Shown: positions 57,409-64,000 of the stretch, one piece after another
Layout of the letters: each line of letters begins with the position of its first letter
Numbering within the stretch: position 1 is the first letter of the stretch
Source: a bacterium
GTDB lineage: Bacteria > Myxococcota_A > Polyangia > Nannocystales > Nannocystaceae
Reading direction: 5' to 3'
Length of the DNA: 64,000 nucleotides
Assembly (NCBI GenBank): GCA_024742475.1
Contig: JANSYI010000029.1
Span: 1-64,000 of the forward strand
Program-made: the position numbers and the translations under genes
Notes under the pieces: generated by a model
Seen by the model: only the letters and a program-made list of their open reading frames with translations
Databases searched by the model: none
Told to the model about the DNA's origin: nothing

Positions 57409-58386
57409 TCAGGCGACGCCGAGATTGCGCGCGAGCCGCTCGAGCGGCGGTTCCGCGTCGGCCTCGAAGGCCCGGCCGGTGAGCTGCTCGAACAGCTCGA
57501 CGTAGCGTCCGGCCGCCTCCGCACGGATCTCGGCCGACAGCGGCGGCGGCGTGCCGTCACCGCGAAAGCCCTTGGAGACCAGCCAGCGACGCAGGAACTC
57601 CTTGTCGAGCGCGCGCGGCGGCTCGCCCTTGGCCATCGCGTCCTCGTAGCTGTCGGCGTACCAGTACCGTGAGCTGTCGGGCGTGTGGATCTCGTCGATC
57701 AGCACGATGCGCCCGTCGGGGGCGCGGCCCAGCTCGTACTTGGTGTCGACGAGAATCAGCCCGCGCTTGGCCGCCTCGGCCTGACCGAAGGCGAAGAGCT
57801 TCATGACGCCCGCTTCGAGCTCGGCGAACGTGTCGGGGTCGATGAGGCCGCGCTCGAACAGCGTGTCCTTGCTGACGCTCTGATCGTGGTCGCCCTTGGC
57901 GGCCTTCGTCGACGGGGTGAGCAGCGGCTCGGCGAGCCGCTCGTGAGGCCGGAGCCCCTCGGGGAGCGCGTGCCCGCAGAAGGTTCGGGCCCCCGAGCTG
58001 TACGCGTGCAGGATGCTCGTCGAGCTGCTGCCGGTGAGGTACCCGCGGACGACCATCTCGACCGGGATCGGCGTGCACTCGATCGCGCGCGTTGCCTGCG
58101 GATCGGGGACGTCGATCACGTGCCCGGGCATCACGTCCTTCGAGAGGTCGAACCAGTGCTTGGCGAGCAGGTTGAGCACCTGGCCCTTGAACGGAATCGT
58201 GCCCAGCACGACGTCGAACGCGGACACCCGGTCGGTGACGACGATCAGGCGCTGTTGGCCTTGGGTGAAGTTCTCGCGGACCTTGCCGCTGTAGCGTTCG
58301 CCCAGCGCGTCGAAGCGCTCGTCCAGCGCATCGAGGGTCCCCCCTTCGGCCAGGGCGTCACGGAGCACGGCGGGATGCAGCGGCAT
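57409..58386 (-). CDS. purC: Phosphoribosylaminoimidazole-succinocarboxamide synthase
   Basis: 325 residues, the longer form of the enzyme. Segments: SGKVRENFTQGQQRLIVVTD, RVSAFDVVLGTIPFKGQVLN, VEMVVRGYLTGSSSTSILHA, and LILVDTKYELGRAPDGRIVL, followed by IDEIHTPDSSRYWYADSY. The catalytic block is complete. The enzyme makes SAICAR in purine synthesis. Upstream frame extension lacks homology. ATG at 58386 gives the standard N-terminus. TACTGT ends nine bases before it. Confidence 0.96.
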   Translation of the reverse strand: MPLHPAVLRDALAEGGTLDALDERFDALGERYSGKVRENFTQGQQRLIVVTDRVSAFDVVLGTIPFKGQVLNLLAKHWFDLSKDVMPGHVIDVPDPQATRAIECTPIPVEMVVRGYLTGSSSTSILHAYSSGARTFCGHALPEGLRPHERLAEPLLTPSTKAAKGDHDQSVSKDTLFERGLIDPDTFAELEAGVMKLFAFGQAEAAKRGLILVDTKYELGRAPDGRIVLIDEIHTPDSSRYWYADSYEDAMAKGEPPRALDKEFLRRWLVSKGFRGDGTPPPLSAEIRAEAAGRYVELFEQLTGRAFEADAEPPLERLARNLGVA

Positions 58387-58395
58387 GGCGGGCGG

Positions 58396-58401
58396 ACAGT
58401 A
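58396..58401 (-). promoter_or_regulatory. Candidate -10 hexamer (TACTGT) before purC
   Basis: On the minus strand TACTGT ends nine bases before the ATG at 58386. It lies in the 25-bp gap to the upstream gene. No -35 is evident. Confidence 0.3.
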
Positions 58402-58411
58402 ACAGGTCCGG

Positions 58412-61201
58412 TCACTTCCCGCGCTTGCGCTTGCGCGCCTTGCCGGACTTGCCCGACTGGGGAGAACCCTCTGGCGCATCGGGGTCTGCCAGGGACACGC
58501 AGCAGCGGAAGCCGATGGCCGGGTCTTGCGTGTCCTTGCCGGGCTTGCGGCGAGTCTGGCACGAGGCGCCGCGGGTGGTAGCATCGCCCCCCATCACCGC
58601 TCCGTCAGCGACCCACTCCCCCGCGTTGCCGACCAGGTCGAACACGCCCTCGGGGGTCACGCACGTCTCGCGCGCGCCGCCGCGGTTGAGGTCCTGCGGC
58701 ACGCCCGCGAGCGCGTCGTTGCAGTGCCCCTCCTTGCGCCCGCCCGCGTAGGGCTGCCGCCGACCGCCCGGGCCGCGGCACGCTTCCTTCCACTCCCTCG
58801 CCGAGCACAGCCGTCGGCCCTGCGCTTCGCAGACCGCGGCGGCCTCGGCATGCGTCAGGCCGGTGGTCGGCTTGTCGCGCAGGCCCGGCTGCTCGCCCAG
58901 GTCGATGCAGACGCGCGCGTGTTTGGGCAGCGCGACCATGTCGCCCGGACACGTGGTCGGCGGTGGAGGCGGGGGCGCTTCGTCGACCCCGGGGACGTCG
59001 GCGCCCCCTCCGTCGGTCTCGGCGTTGCCGGGGCCCTCGCCCTCGGTCTCCGCGGAAGTGTCGGTCTGCGGCAGGCGCTCGCCGAGCAGGACCGAGAGTC
59101 CGCCGCGCTCTTGCGCGACCGGGACGGTCAAGCCGACGGCTAGGATCGTTGCGCCGAAGCCGATCACGGCGGCCATCAGCGACCCCCGAGGGCCGCGACC
59201 GGCCGGTGCGGTGTCGCCGTGGCGAAACGACCCCGAGGCTCCCGATGGGCCTGCGTACTGCGTGGCGGGCCGCGAGGCGCTGCTCTCCCCCGGGGGCGGA
59301 CGCGAGGGGCGCTTGGTCGCCTCCACGTCGAGCTCGAGCGCGGCGCCCATCGGGACCTTGGCGGGCGTCGGCGTCGGCCGGCGCGGGGGTGGCTCGGGTG
59401 CAGCGTCGGAGGAGGAGGGCGTGGGGATCGGCGCAGGCGTGTGACCCACCTGCGTTCCCGAGCTCGCGCGCCCTCGGCCGCCCGCGCCTTTGGACTTGGG
59501 CGCGTTCGGACGCGAGGGCAGATCCAGCTCGAGCGGCAGTTCGTCGGATTCGGGGCCGGCGAGCGCGGGGTTGGGCTCCGCGTGGACACCGTCGACCGTC
59601 GAGAGTCGAGGCGACGAGGTCGCGGCTTCGAGCACGCTTGCGGGGCCCTCGTCGGTCCGAGAGTCGATGGACGCCGCGACCGGGGCGGACAGGCCGAACC
59701 CGCTGTCCGCAGGGGACATATCATCGTGGGCCGGCGGCGGCGGAATGGCTGCCGTCGGTGGCGGCGAGGGGATCGGGGTCCCCGCGGGTGCGGGAGGCGG
59801 TGCGGGGACCGGGAGTTCCTCGGCCGGGGTGGAGGACAACGGCAGCCGCGTCGGCTCGGGCGTGAGATCGTCGTCCATGGCCGGCGGCGACATCACCAGC
59901 GGAGGTAGAGACACCCCACCGGGCGACACGTTCGAGGGAGCCGAGGCCGGGGATGGGGACGGGGGCGCCTGCTCGGCAGCAGGAGGAGCGCTGCGCTCGA
60001 GCTCGGCGAGGCGAGCACCGTCGGGAGGGGTGAGCGCGTCCGGGTTGAAGTGGCGTGCGGGCTCGTCTTCGAGACGACGCGCCGTGATCTGCATGGGGGC
60101 CGGCGTCGGCACCCGCTGCGGCTGCTCCTCTTGCACCTCCGCGGGCGCGACCTCGTCGGTGGGGACGGTGAACGGATCCGGCTCGGGCTCGTCGGGCGCG
60201 ATCATCACGCCGGCGATCGGCTCGAGCCCCGGCGGATGAATCTCGGTCGCGGTGCGTCGGAACTGTCGGCGCTTCGAGCTCTGCGCCTGGTCCTCGGCGC
60301 CGCCGGACCCCTCGCCGACACCGCCTTCGCCACCTTCGACCTCGGACACGTACCGACCCGCCAGCGCGCGCAGCTCGGCCTGCCGAGACGCCGCGGCACC
60401 ACCGGCACCATCGACCACCGACGCCTCGGAGATGCGTCGCAGCAGCGCGAGCCCGTCGGCGGGCCGATCACCGGGTTCGTGCGAGAGGGCCGCGACGATG
60501 ATGTCGGTCAGCAGGCCCGCGTCGAGCTCACCATCCTCGACCGCGGCCAGCGCCGCCGAGCCCACCGTGTCGGTGGCCAGCGCCGCCACGACGGCACCCC
60601 AGGCGTAGACATCGGCGGCTGCGTTCGGGACGCCGCCCATGCGCACCTCCGGCGCGACAACGTCGCCCCCGAGCGCGCGGAAGCGGGGCGCGATGGCGGA
60701 GCCCGAGCACGCGACGGCGAGGCCGTGTTGCCACAGCGCCACGCCGTCTTGCCACAGAACGATGTTGCTGGGGGCCAACGCGCCATGGACCCGACCACCG
60801 GCGTGCAGGTGAGCGAGGCCGCGCGCCACCTCGACCGCGACCCTCGCGACCAGTCCCGCCGTGCTCCCGGCGCCCTCGATGCGTCGCTGCACCGACACCG
60901 CCCCGGGCATGACCTCGTAGCCGACGACGCAAAAGTCCGCCTCTCGATCGACGAGCCGAACCGGCACGAGCGCGGGCCGCTCGAGCGAGAGGAGCTCGCC
61001 CATGCGGGCCATGAAGGCCGACACGTCGACCTGCGAGGGCACGAGCGCTCGCTCGACGACCGAGAGCCACACCTTGCGGTCGCCTTCCTCGGTCAACGTC
61101 GCCCACAGCGTCGGTCCGAAGGCGTGCGCACCGAGGTCTGGCGCCGCCTCTCCGTCGATCTTCACCTGACCGCAGATCCGGTCGCCCGACGAAGGCCTCA
61201 C
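58412..61201 (-). CDS. Pseudokinase - Pro-rich linker - membrane segment - SUMF1 fusion protein
   Basis: 929 residues from a GTG. Residues about 30-265 have a kinase outline: RVHGALAPSNIVL stands for HRDLKPxN, with Ala in place of the catalytic Asp. VVAPEVRMGGVPNAAADVYAWG retains APE and the later Asp. The DFG site reads HGLAVA. Residues 280-670 are Pro/Ser/Ala-rich. A membrane segment lies near 680 (LMAAVIGFGATILAVGLTVP). The end (about 750-905) is an FGE/SUMF1 domain: CSAREWKEACRGPG, GVFDLVGNAGEWVADG and AIGFRCCVS. It has six or more Cys. Kinase activity is improbable. The SUMF1 part is likely extracytoplasmic and used for binding. Confidence 0.82.
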   Translation of the reverse strand: MRPSSGDRICGQVKIDGEAAPDLGAHAFGPTLWATLTEEGDRKVWLSVVERALVPSQVDVSAFMARMGELLSLERPALVPVRLVDREADFCVVGYEVMPGAVSVQRRIEGAGSTAGLVARVAVEVARGLAHLHAGGRVHGALAPSNIVLWQDGVALWQHGLAVACSGSAIAPRFRALGGDVVAPEVRMGGVPNAAADVYAWGAVVAALATDTVGSAALAAVEDGELDAGLLTDIIVAALSHEPGDRPADGLALLRRISEASVVDGAGGAAASRQAELRALAGRYVSEVEGGEGGVGEGSGGAEDQAQSSKRRQFRRTATEIHPPGLEPIAGVMIAPDEPEPDPFTVPTDEVAPAEVQEEQPQRVPTPAPMQITARRLEDEPARHFNPDALTPPDGARLAELERSAPPAAEQAPPSPSPASAPSNVSPGGVSLPPLVMSPPAMDDDLTPEPTRLPLSSTPAEELPVPAPPPAPAGTPIPSPPPTAAIPPPPAHDDMSPADSGFGLSAPVAASIDSRTDEGPASVLEAATSSPRLSTVDGVHAEPNPALAGPESDELPLELDLPSRPNAPKSKGAGGRGRASSGTQVGHTPAPIPTPSSSDAAPEPPPRRPTPTPAKVPMGAALELDVEATKRPSRPPPGESSASRPATQYAGPSGASGSFRHGDTAPAGRGPRGSLMAAVIGFGATILAVGLTVPVAQERGGLSVLLGERLPQTDTSAETEGEGPGNAETDGGGADVPGVDEAPPPPPPTTCPGDMVALPKHARVCIDLGEQPGLRDKPTTGLTHAEAAAVCEAQGRRLCSAREWKEACRGPGGRRQPYAGGRKEGHCNDALAGVPQDLNRGGARETCVTPEGVFDLVGNAGEWVADGAVMGGDATTRGASCQTRRKPGKDTQDPAIGFRCCVSLADPDAPEGSPQSGKSGKARKRKRGK

Positions 61202-61207
61202 CGCCGC

Positions 61208-61213
61208 AGCCTA
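61208..61213 (-). promoter_or_regulatory. Candidate -10 hexamer (TAGGCT) before the pseudokinase-SUMF1 gene
   Basis: On the minus strand TAGGCT ends six bases before the GTG at 61201. TTGCCG lies 15 bases further upstream, a short but possible spacing. Confidence 0.35.
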
Positions 61214-61271
61214 CCACGGCGGCCGCCCCGGCAATCTGTCTCACAGGTCCTATTTCGGGTATCGGTTTCGC

Positions 61272-61763
61272 CTATCGCCCGGTGCTACCAAACCCGCCAT
61301 CGCCGCGCTCGGGACCGGCCGTCCGCTCGGGTTCGGGCAGCGCTCGTGCAGCCTCGAACTGCACGGGCACCACCTCCGCCACGACCAGCTGCGCGATGCG
61401 ATCGCCGTGCGCGACGGTGAACGGAGCGTCACCGTGGTTGATCAGCAAGACCCTGATCTCGCCGCGGTAGTCCGCGTCGATCGTGCCGGGTGCGTTGAGC
61501 ACCGTGACCCCGTGCTTCCACGCCAACCCCGAGCGAGGCCGCACCTGCGCCTCGTGCCCCGGCGGCAGCGCAATCGCCAGCCCCGTCGGCACCGCCACCC
61601 GCTTCCCGGGCTCGATCCGAAGCGGCGCATCCAAACACGCCACCAGGTCATGCCCCGCGGCATGCCCCGTCATCCGCCGCGGCACCACAGCCCGCGGATC
61701 GAGTTTCTGAACAAACACCGACGCCGCGTCGGCTGCGGGAGACTTCGATGCGTTCGCTGTCAT
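61272..61763 (-). CDS. dut: dUTP diphosphatase
   Basis: 163 residues. Motif 1 is GHAAGHDLVACLDAP, motif 2 is VRPRSGLAWKHGVTVLN, motif 3 is GTIDADYRGEIRVLLIN, motif 4 is HGDRIAQLVVAEVVPV, and the C-terminal motif 5 arm is RGDGGFGSTGR. All five are present, so it should be an active trimeric dUTPase that makes dUMP. ATG at 61763 is the start. The gap to pnp (61764-61916) has a GC-rich hairpin and no gene. Confidence 0.96.
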   Translation of the reverse strand: MTANASKSPAADAASVFVQKLDPRAVVPRRMTGHAAGHDLVACLDAPLRIEPGKRVAVPTGLAIALPPGHEAQVRPRSGLAWKHGVTVLNAPGTIDADYRGEIRVLLINHGDAPFTVAHGDRIAQLVVAEVVPVQFEAARALPEPERTAGPERGDGGFGSTGR

Positions 61764-61865
61764 CACACCTGCCCAAAGCAACAGAGCGAGGAGACCCGGA
61801 GGGTCCCGCAGCGCAAGAGATAGCGATGCGGGCGCGCAGAGTCTTCCCGCCGGGAGGGGTTCGCA

Positions 61866-61894
61866 GGGCCCCCCTCACCCGAAGGGGGGGGCCC
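61866..61894 (-). terminator. GC-rich hairpin between pnp and dut
   Basis: gggcccccct (61866-61875) can pair with the agggggg..ccc block ending at 61894, with two bulged Gs. It is 22 bp past the pnp stop. No T tract follows, so this is a weak call. Confidence 0.35.
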
Positions 61895-61916
61895 GAAGAA
61901 CCCCGGCGAGCAAGCT

Positions 61917-64000
61917 CTAAGCCCGCATGTTCAAGACTTCGGACGGGTCGACGCCGAAGGCTGCCTTGCGGCTGAGGCGGATCTTGCCGCTGGGGTCGAT
62001 GTTGAGGACCTTGACGATGACCTCGTCGCCTTCGCTGAGAATGTCGGTGACCTTCTCGACGCGCTTGTTCTCCAGCTCGGAGATGTGCACGAGGCCGTCG
62101 GTGCCCGGCAGGACCTCGACGAACGCGCCGAAGTCGACCACGCGCGTGACCACGCCCTGGTAGACCGCGCCGATCTCGGCTTCGGCCGTGAGGCCCTCGA
62201 TGAGCCGCTTTGCGGCGGCGATCGACTCGGGGTTGTCCGAGGCGATCGTGACGCGACCGTGGTCGTCGACGTTGATCTGCGCGCCCGACTGCTCGGTGAT
62301 GGCGCGGATCATCTTGCCTCCGGGCCCGATGATGTCGCGGATCCGGTCGACCTTGACCTGGACGGTCTCGATGCGCGGCGCGTACAGCGAGACGTCGTCG
62401 CGATGGGTCGGCAGCACCTTGTTCATCTCGGCGAGGATGTGCAGCCGGGCTTCGCGAGCCTGGTCGAGCGCGTCCTCGAGGATCTTGCGGGTGAGGCCTT
62501 GGACCTTGATGTCCATCTGCAGGGCGGTGATGCCCTCTTCGGTGCCGGTGACCTTGAAGTCCATGTCGCCGAGGTGGTCCTCGTCGCCGAGGATGTCGGT
62601 GAGCACCGCGATCTTGTCACCGACCTGCATGAGCCCCATTGCGATGCCCGCGACGGGAGCCTTCAGCGGGACGCCCGCGTCCATCATCGCGAGCGACCCG
62701 CCACAGACGGAGGCCATCGATGAGGAGCCGTTGGACTCCATGACGTCGGAGACCACGCGGACGGTGTAGGGGAACTCCTCTTGCGAGGGCAACACCGGCT
62801 TGAGCGCGCGTTCGGCCAGCGCACCGTGGCCGGTCTCGCGGCGCGAGGTGCCTCGGATCGGGCGGACTTCGCCGGTGCAGTACGGCGGGAAGTTGTAGTG
62901 CAGGAGGAAGGTGCGCTTGACGTCGCCGCGGATCGTGTCGAGGCGCTGCGAGTCGTACTCGGTGCCGAGCGTGCAGGTTGCGTAGGCCTGAGTCTCGCCG
63001 CGCTGGAAGATCGCCGAGCCGTGCGGACGCGCGAACGGGTGGGGCTCGATCCACAGGGGGCGGACGTCACGGGTGCCCCGTCCATCGAGGCGCTTGCCCG
63101 TGTTGACGACCATGTTGCGGACGGTCTCCTTCTCGGTCTTGGCGAACCCGGCGGAGATGTCGTCTTCCTTGTCGGGGTGCGAGGCGAGGAACTTCTCCTT
63201 GGCCTCGGCCTTGATCGCCGAGATGGCTTCGTGGCGCTCGTGCTTGCCCGCGATCTTGAAGGCCTCTTCGAGCTTGGGCTTGGCGAAGTCCATGACCGCG
63301 GTCTGCAGCGCCTCGTCGACCTCGGGGGGGACGTACTCGCGCTTGGGCTTGCCCGCGCGCTCGCGAAGCGCGTGCTGGAGCTTGAGCAGCGGCTGCGCCG
63401 ACTCCTGGGCGAACATGAGCCCGTCGATCATGGCGCTCTCGGAGGCGAAGTTCGCCCCGCCCTCGACCATGACGATGGCGTCGGCGTTGGCACCGACGAC
63501 CAGGTTGATGTCGGACTCTTGGGTCTGCGAGAAGGTCGGGAAGGCGATCCACTTGCCGCCGAGGTAGGCGACGCGAATGCCCGCGATGGGGCCGGCCCAG
63601 GGCACGTCGGAGATCATCAGGGCCGCCGAGGCGCCGGTGATCGACAGGACGTCGGGCTCGTTCTCCTTGTCGTGGGAGAGGATGTGCGTGATGACCTGCG
63701 TGTCGCAGCGGTAGCCCTTGGGGAAGAGCGGCCGAATGGGACGGTCGGTGACCCGGCAGGTGAGGATCTCGTGCTCGGCCGGACGGCCCTCGCGCTTGAA
63801 GTAGCCGCCGGGGATCTTGCCTGCGGACGCGGCCGCTTCGCGGTACTCGACGGTCAGCGGCAGGAACGGGAGGTCCTTGGGCTTGGGTCCCGAGTTCGCG
63901 CTGACGAGGACTGCAGTCTCGCCGAGGCGGACGATGACGGCGTTGGTTTGCTTGGCGATGCGCCCGGTCTCGATGCTGATTTCAACATCGCCGACCTGGC
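61917..64000 (-). CDS. pnp: Polyribonucleotide nucleotidyltransferase (5' part outside window)
   Basis: The frame is open from the right edge to the stop at 61917, 694 codons visible, so only the first few residues are missing. The first RNase PH domain has VGDVEISIETGRIAKQTNAV and GGYFKREGRPAEHEILTCR. The second has RGTSRRETGHGALAERAL and SSMASVCGGSLAMMDAGVP. A KH domain (IRDIIGPGGKMIRAITEQSG) and an S1 domain (VVDFGAFVEVLPGTDGLVHI) complete the enzyme. PNPase degrades RNA 3' to 5'. The catalytic DxxxD of the second core, DILGDEDHLGDMDFK, is present. Confidence 0.97.
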   Translation of the reverse strand, partial: QVGDVEISIETGRIAKQTNAVIVRLGETAVLVSANSGPKPKDLPFLPLTVEYREAAASAGKIPGGYFKREGRPAEHEILTCRVTDRPIRPLFPKGYRCDTQVITHILSHDKENEPDVLSITGASAALMISDVPWAGPIAGIRVAYLGGKWIAFPTFSQTQESDINLVVGANADAIVMVEGGANFASESAMIDGLMFAQESAQPLLKLQHALRERAGKPKREYVPPEVDEALQTAVMDFAKPKLEEAFKIAGKHERHEAISAIKAEAKEKFLASHPDKEDDISAGFAKTEKETVRNMVVNTGKRLDGRGTRDVRPLWIEPHPFARPHGSAIFQRGETQAYATCTLGTEYDSQRLDTIRGDVKRTFLLHYNFPPYCTGEVRPIRGTSRRETGHGALAERALKPVLPSQEEFPYTVRVVSDVMESNGSSSMASVCGGSLAMMDAGVPLKAPVAGIAMGLMQVGDKIAVLTDILGDEDHLGDMDFKVTGTEEGITALQMDIKVQGLTRKILEDALDQAREARLHILAEMNKVLPTHRDDVSLYAPRIETVQVKVDRIRDIIGPGGKMIRAITEQSGAQINVDDHGRVTIASDNPESIAAAKRLIEGLTAEAEIGAVYQGVVTRVVDFGAFVEVLPGTDGLVHISELENKRVEKVTDILSEGDEVIVKVLNIDPSGKIRLSRKAAFGVDPSEVLNMRA

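Noticed and set aside
61917..63617. pnp as a complete gene starting at an internal ATG
   Set aside because: The frame stays open to the right edge and encodes the first RNase PH domain, so the ATG is internal.

Overview
The window is about 64 kb of GC-rich chromosome with no rRNA, tRNA, CRISPR array, transposase or integrase that I could recognise. Gene content points to a Gram-negative, predator/gliding-type lineage, most likely a myxobacterium-like Myxococcota: two PilZ proteins, an FHA-domain sigma-54 activator, kinase-fold proteins with long Pro-rich tails, a histone-H1-like Lys/Ala repeat tail, many lipoproteins of unknown function, and a full outer-membrane biogenesis set (BamA, BamB-like, Skp pair, LolCD). 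The lineage call is an inference from gene families only.

Layout. 1-3.2 kb: Lys/Ala repeat tail fused to a Bcp-type peroxiredoxin, a PilZ protein and an exported protein. 3.2-12.5 kb: BamB-like propeller and YfgM-like TPR protein, an outer-membrane protein, two paralogous von Willebrand-type lipoproteins, der and era. 12.5-19.6 kb: small membrane protein, second PilZ, HEAT lipoprotein, PAKAE-repeat membrane protein, tmk, PDZ lipoprotein and a pseudokinase with eight Gly-Trp-Thr-Met-Phe motifs. 19.8-25 kb: conserved 60-residue basic protein, a RelA/SpoT homologue, gmk, yicC and a beta-barrel protein. 25-36.7 kb: peptide-type solute-binding lipoprotein, a lipoprotein, a gliding-type ABC operon (TPR lipoprotein, ATPase, GldF-GldG fusion, DUF4340), then two convergent Cys-rich lipoproteins. 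36.8-44.4 kb: overlapping genes folP-cdaA-cdaR-glmM-acpS-nnr, preceded by a frameshifted sigma-54 activator. 44.5-54.3 kb: fabZ, two skp genes, a DUF4375 gene in an otherwise empty stretch, bamA, lolD and lolC/E. 54.3-64 kb: prfB with its programmed frameshift, purF, purC, a pseudokinase-SUMF1 fusion, dut and the 3' part of pnp, which runs off the right edge.

Coupling is tight: at least ten neighbouring pairs overlap as ATGA or GTGA. Functional groups are envelope assembly (Bam/Skp/Lol/FabZ), c-di-AMP made next to GlmM (cell wall precursor), nucleotide supply (tmk, gmk, purF, purC, dut), stringent response and ribosome-linked GTPases.

Most worth following up: the histone-tail/peroxiredoxin fusion; the pseudokinase with repeated RGWTMF motifs; a recurrent TANNNT hexamer 6-9 bases before start codons, suggesting common leaderless transcripts; a thymidylate kinase lacking the P-loop lysine; and two convergent lipoproteins that share a Cys-rich C-terminal module.
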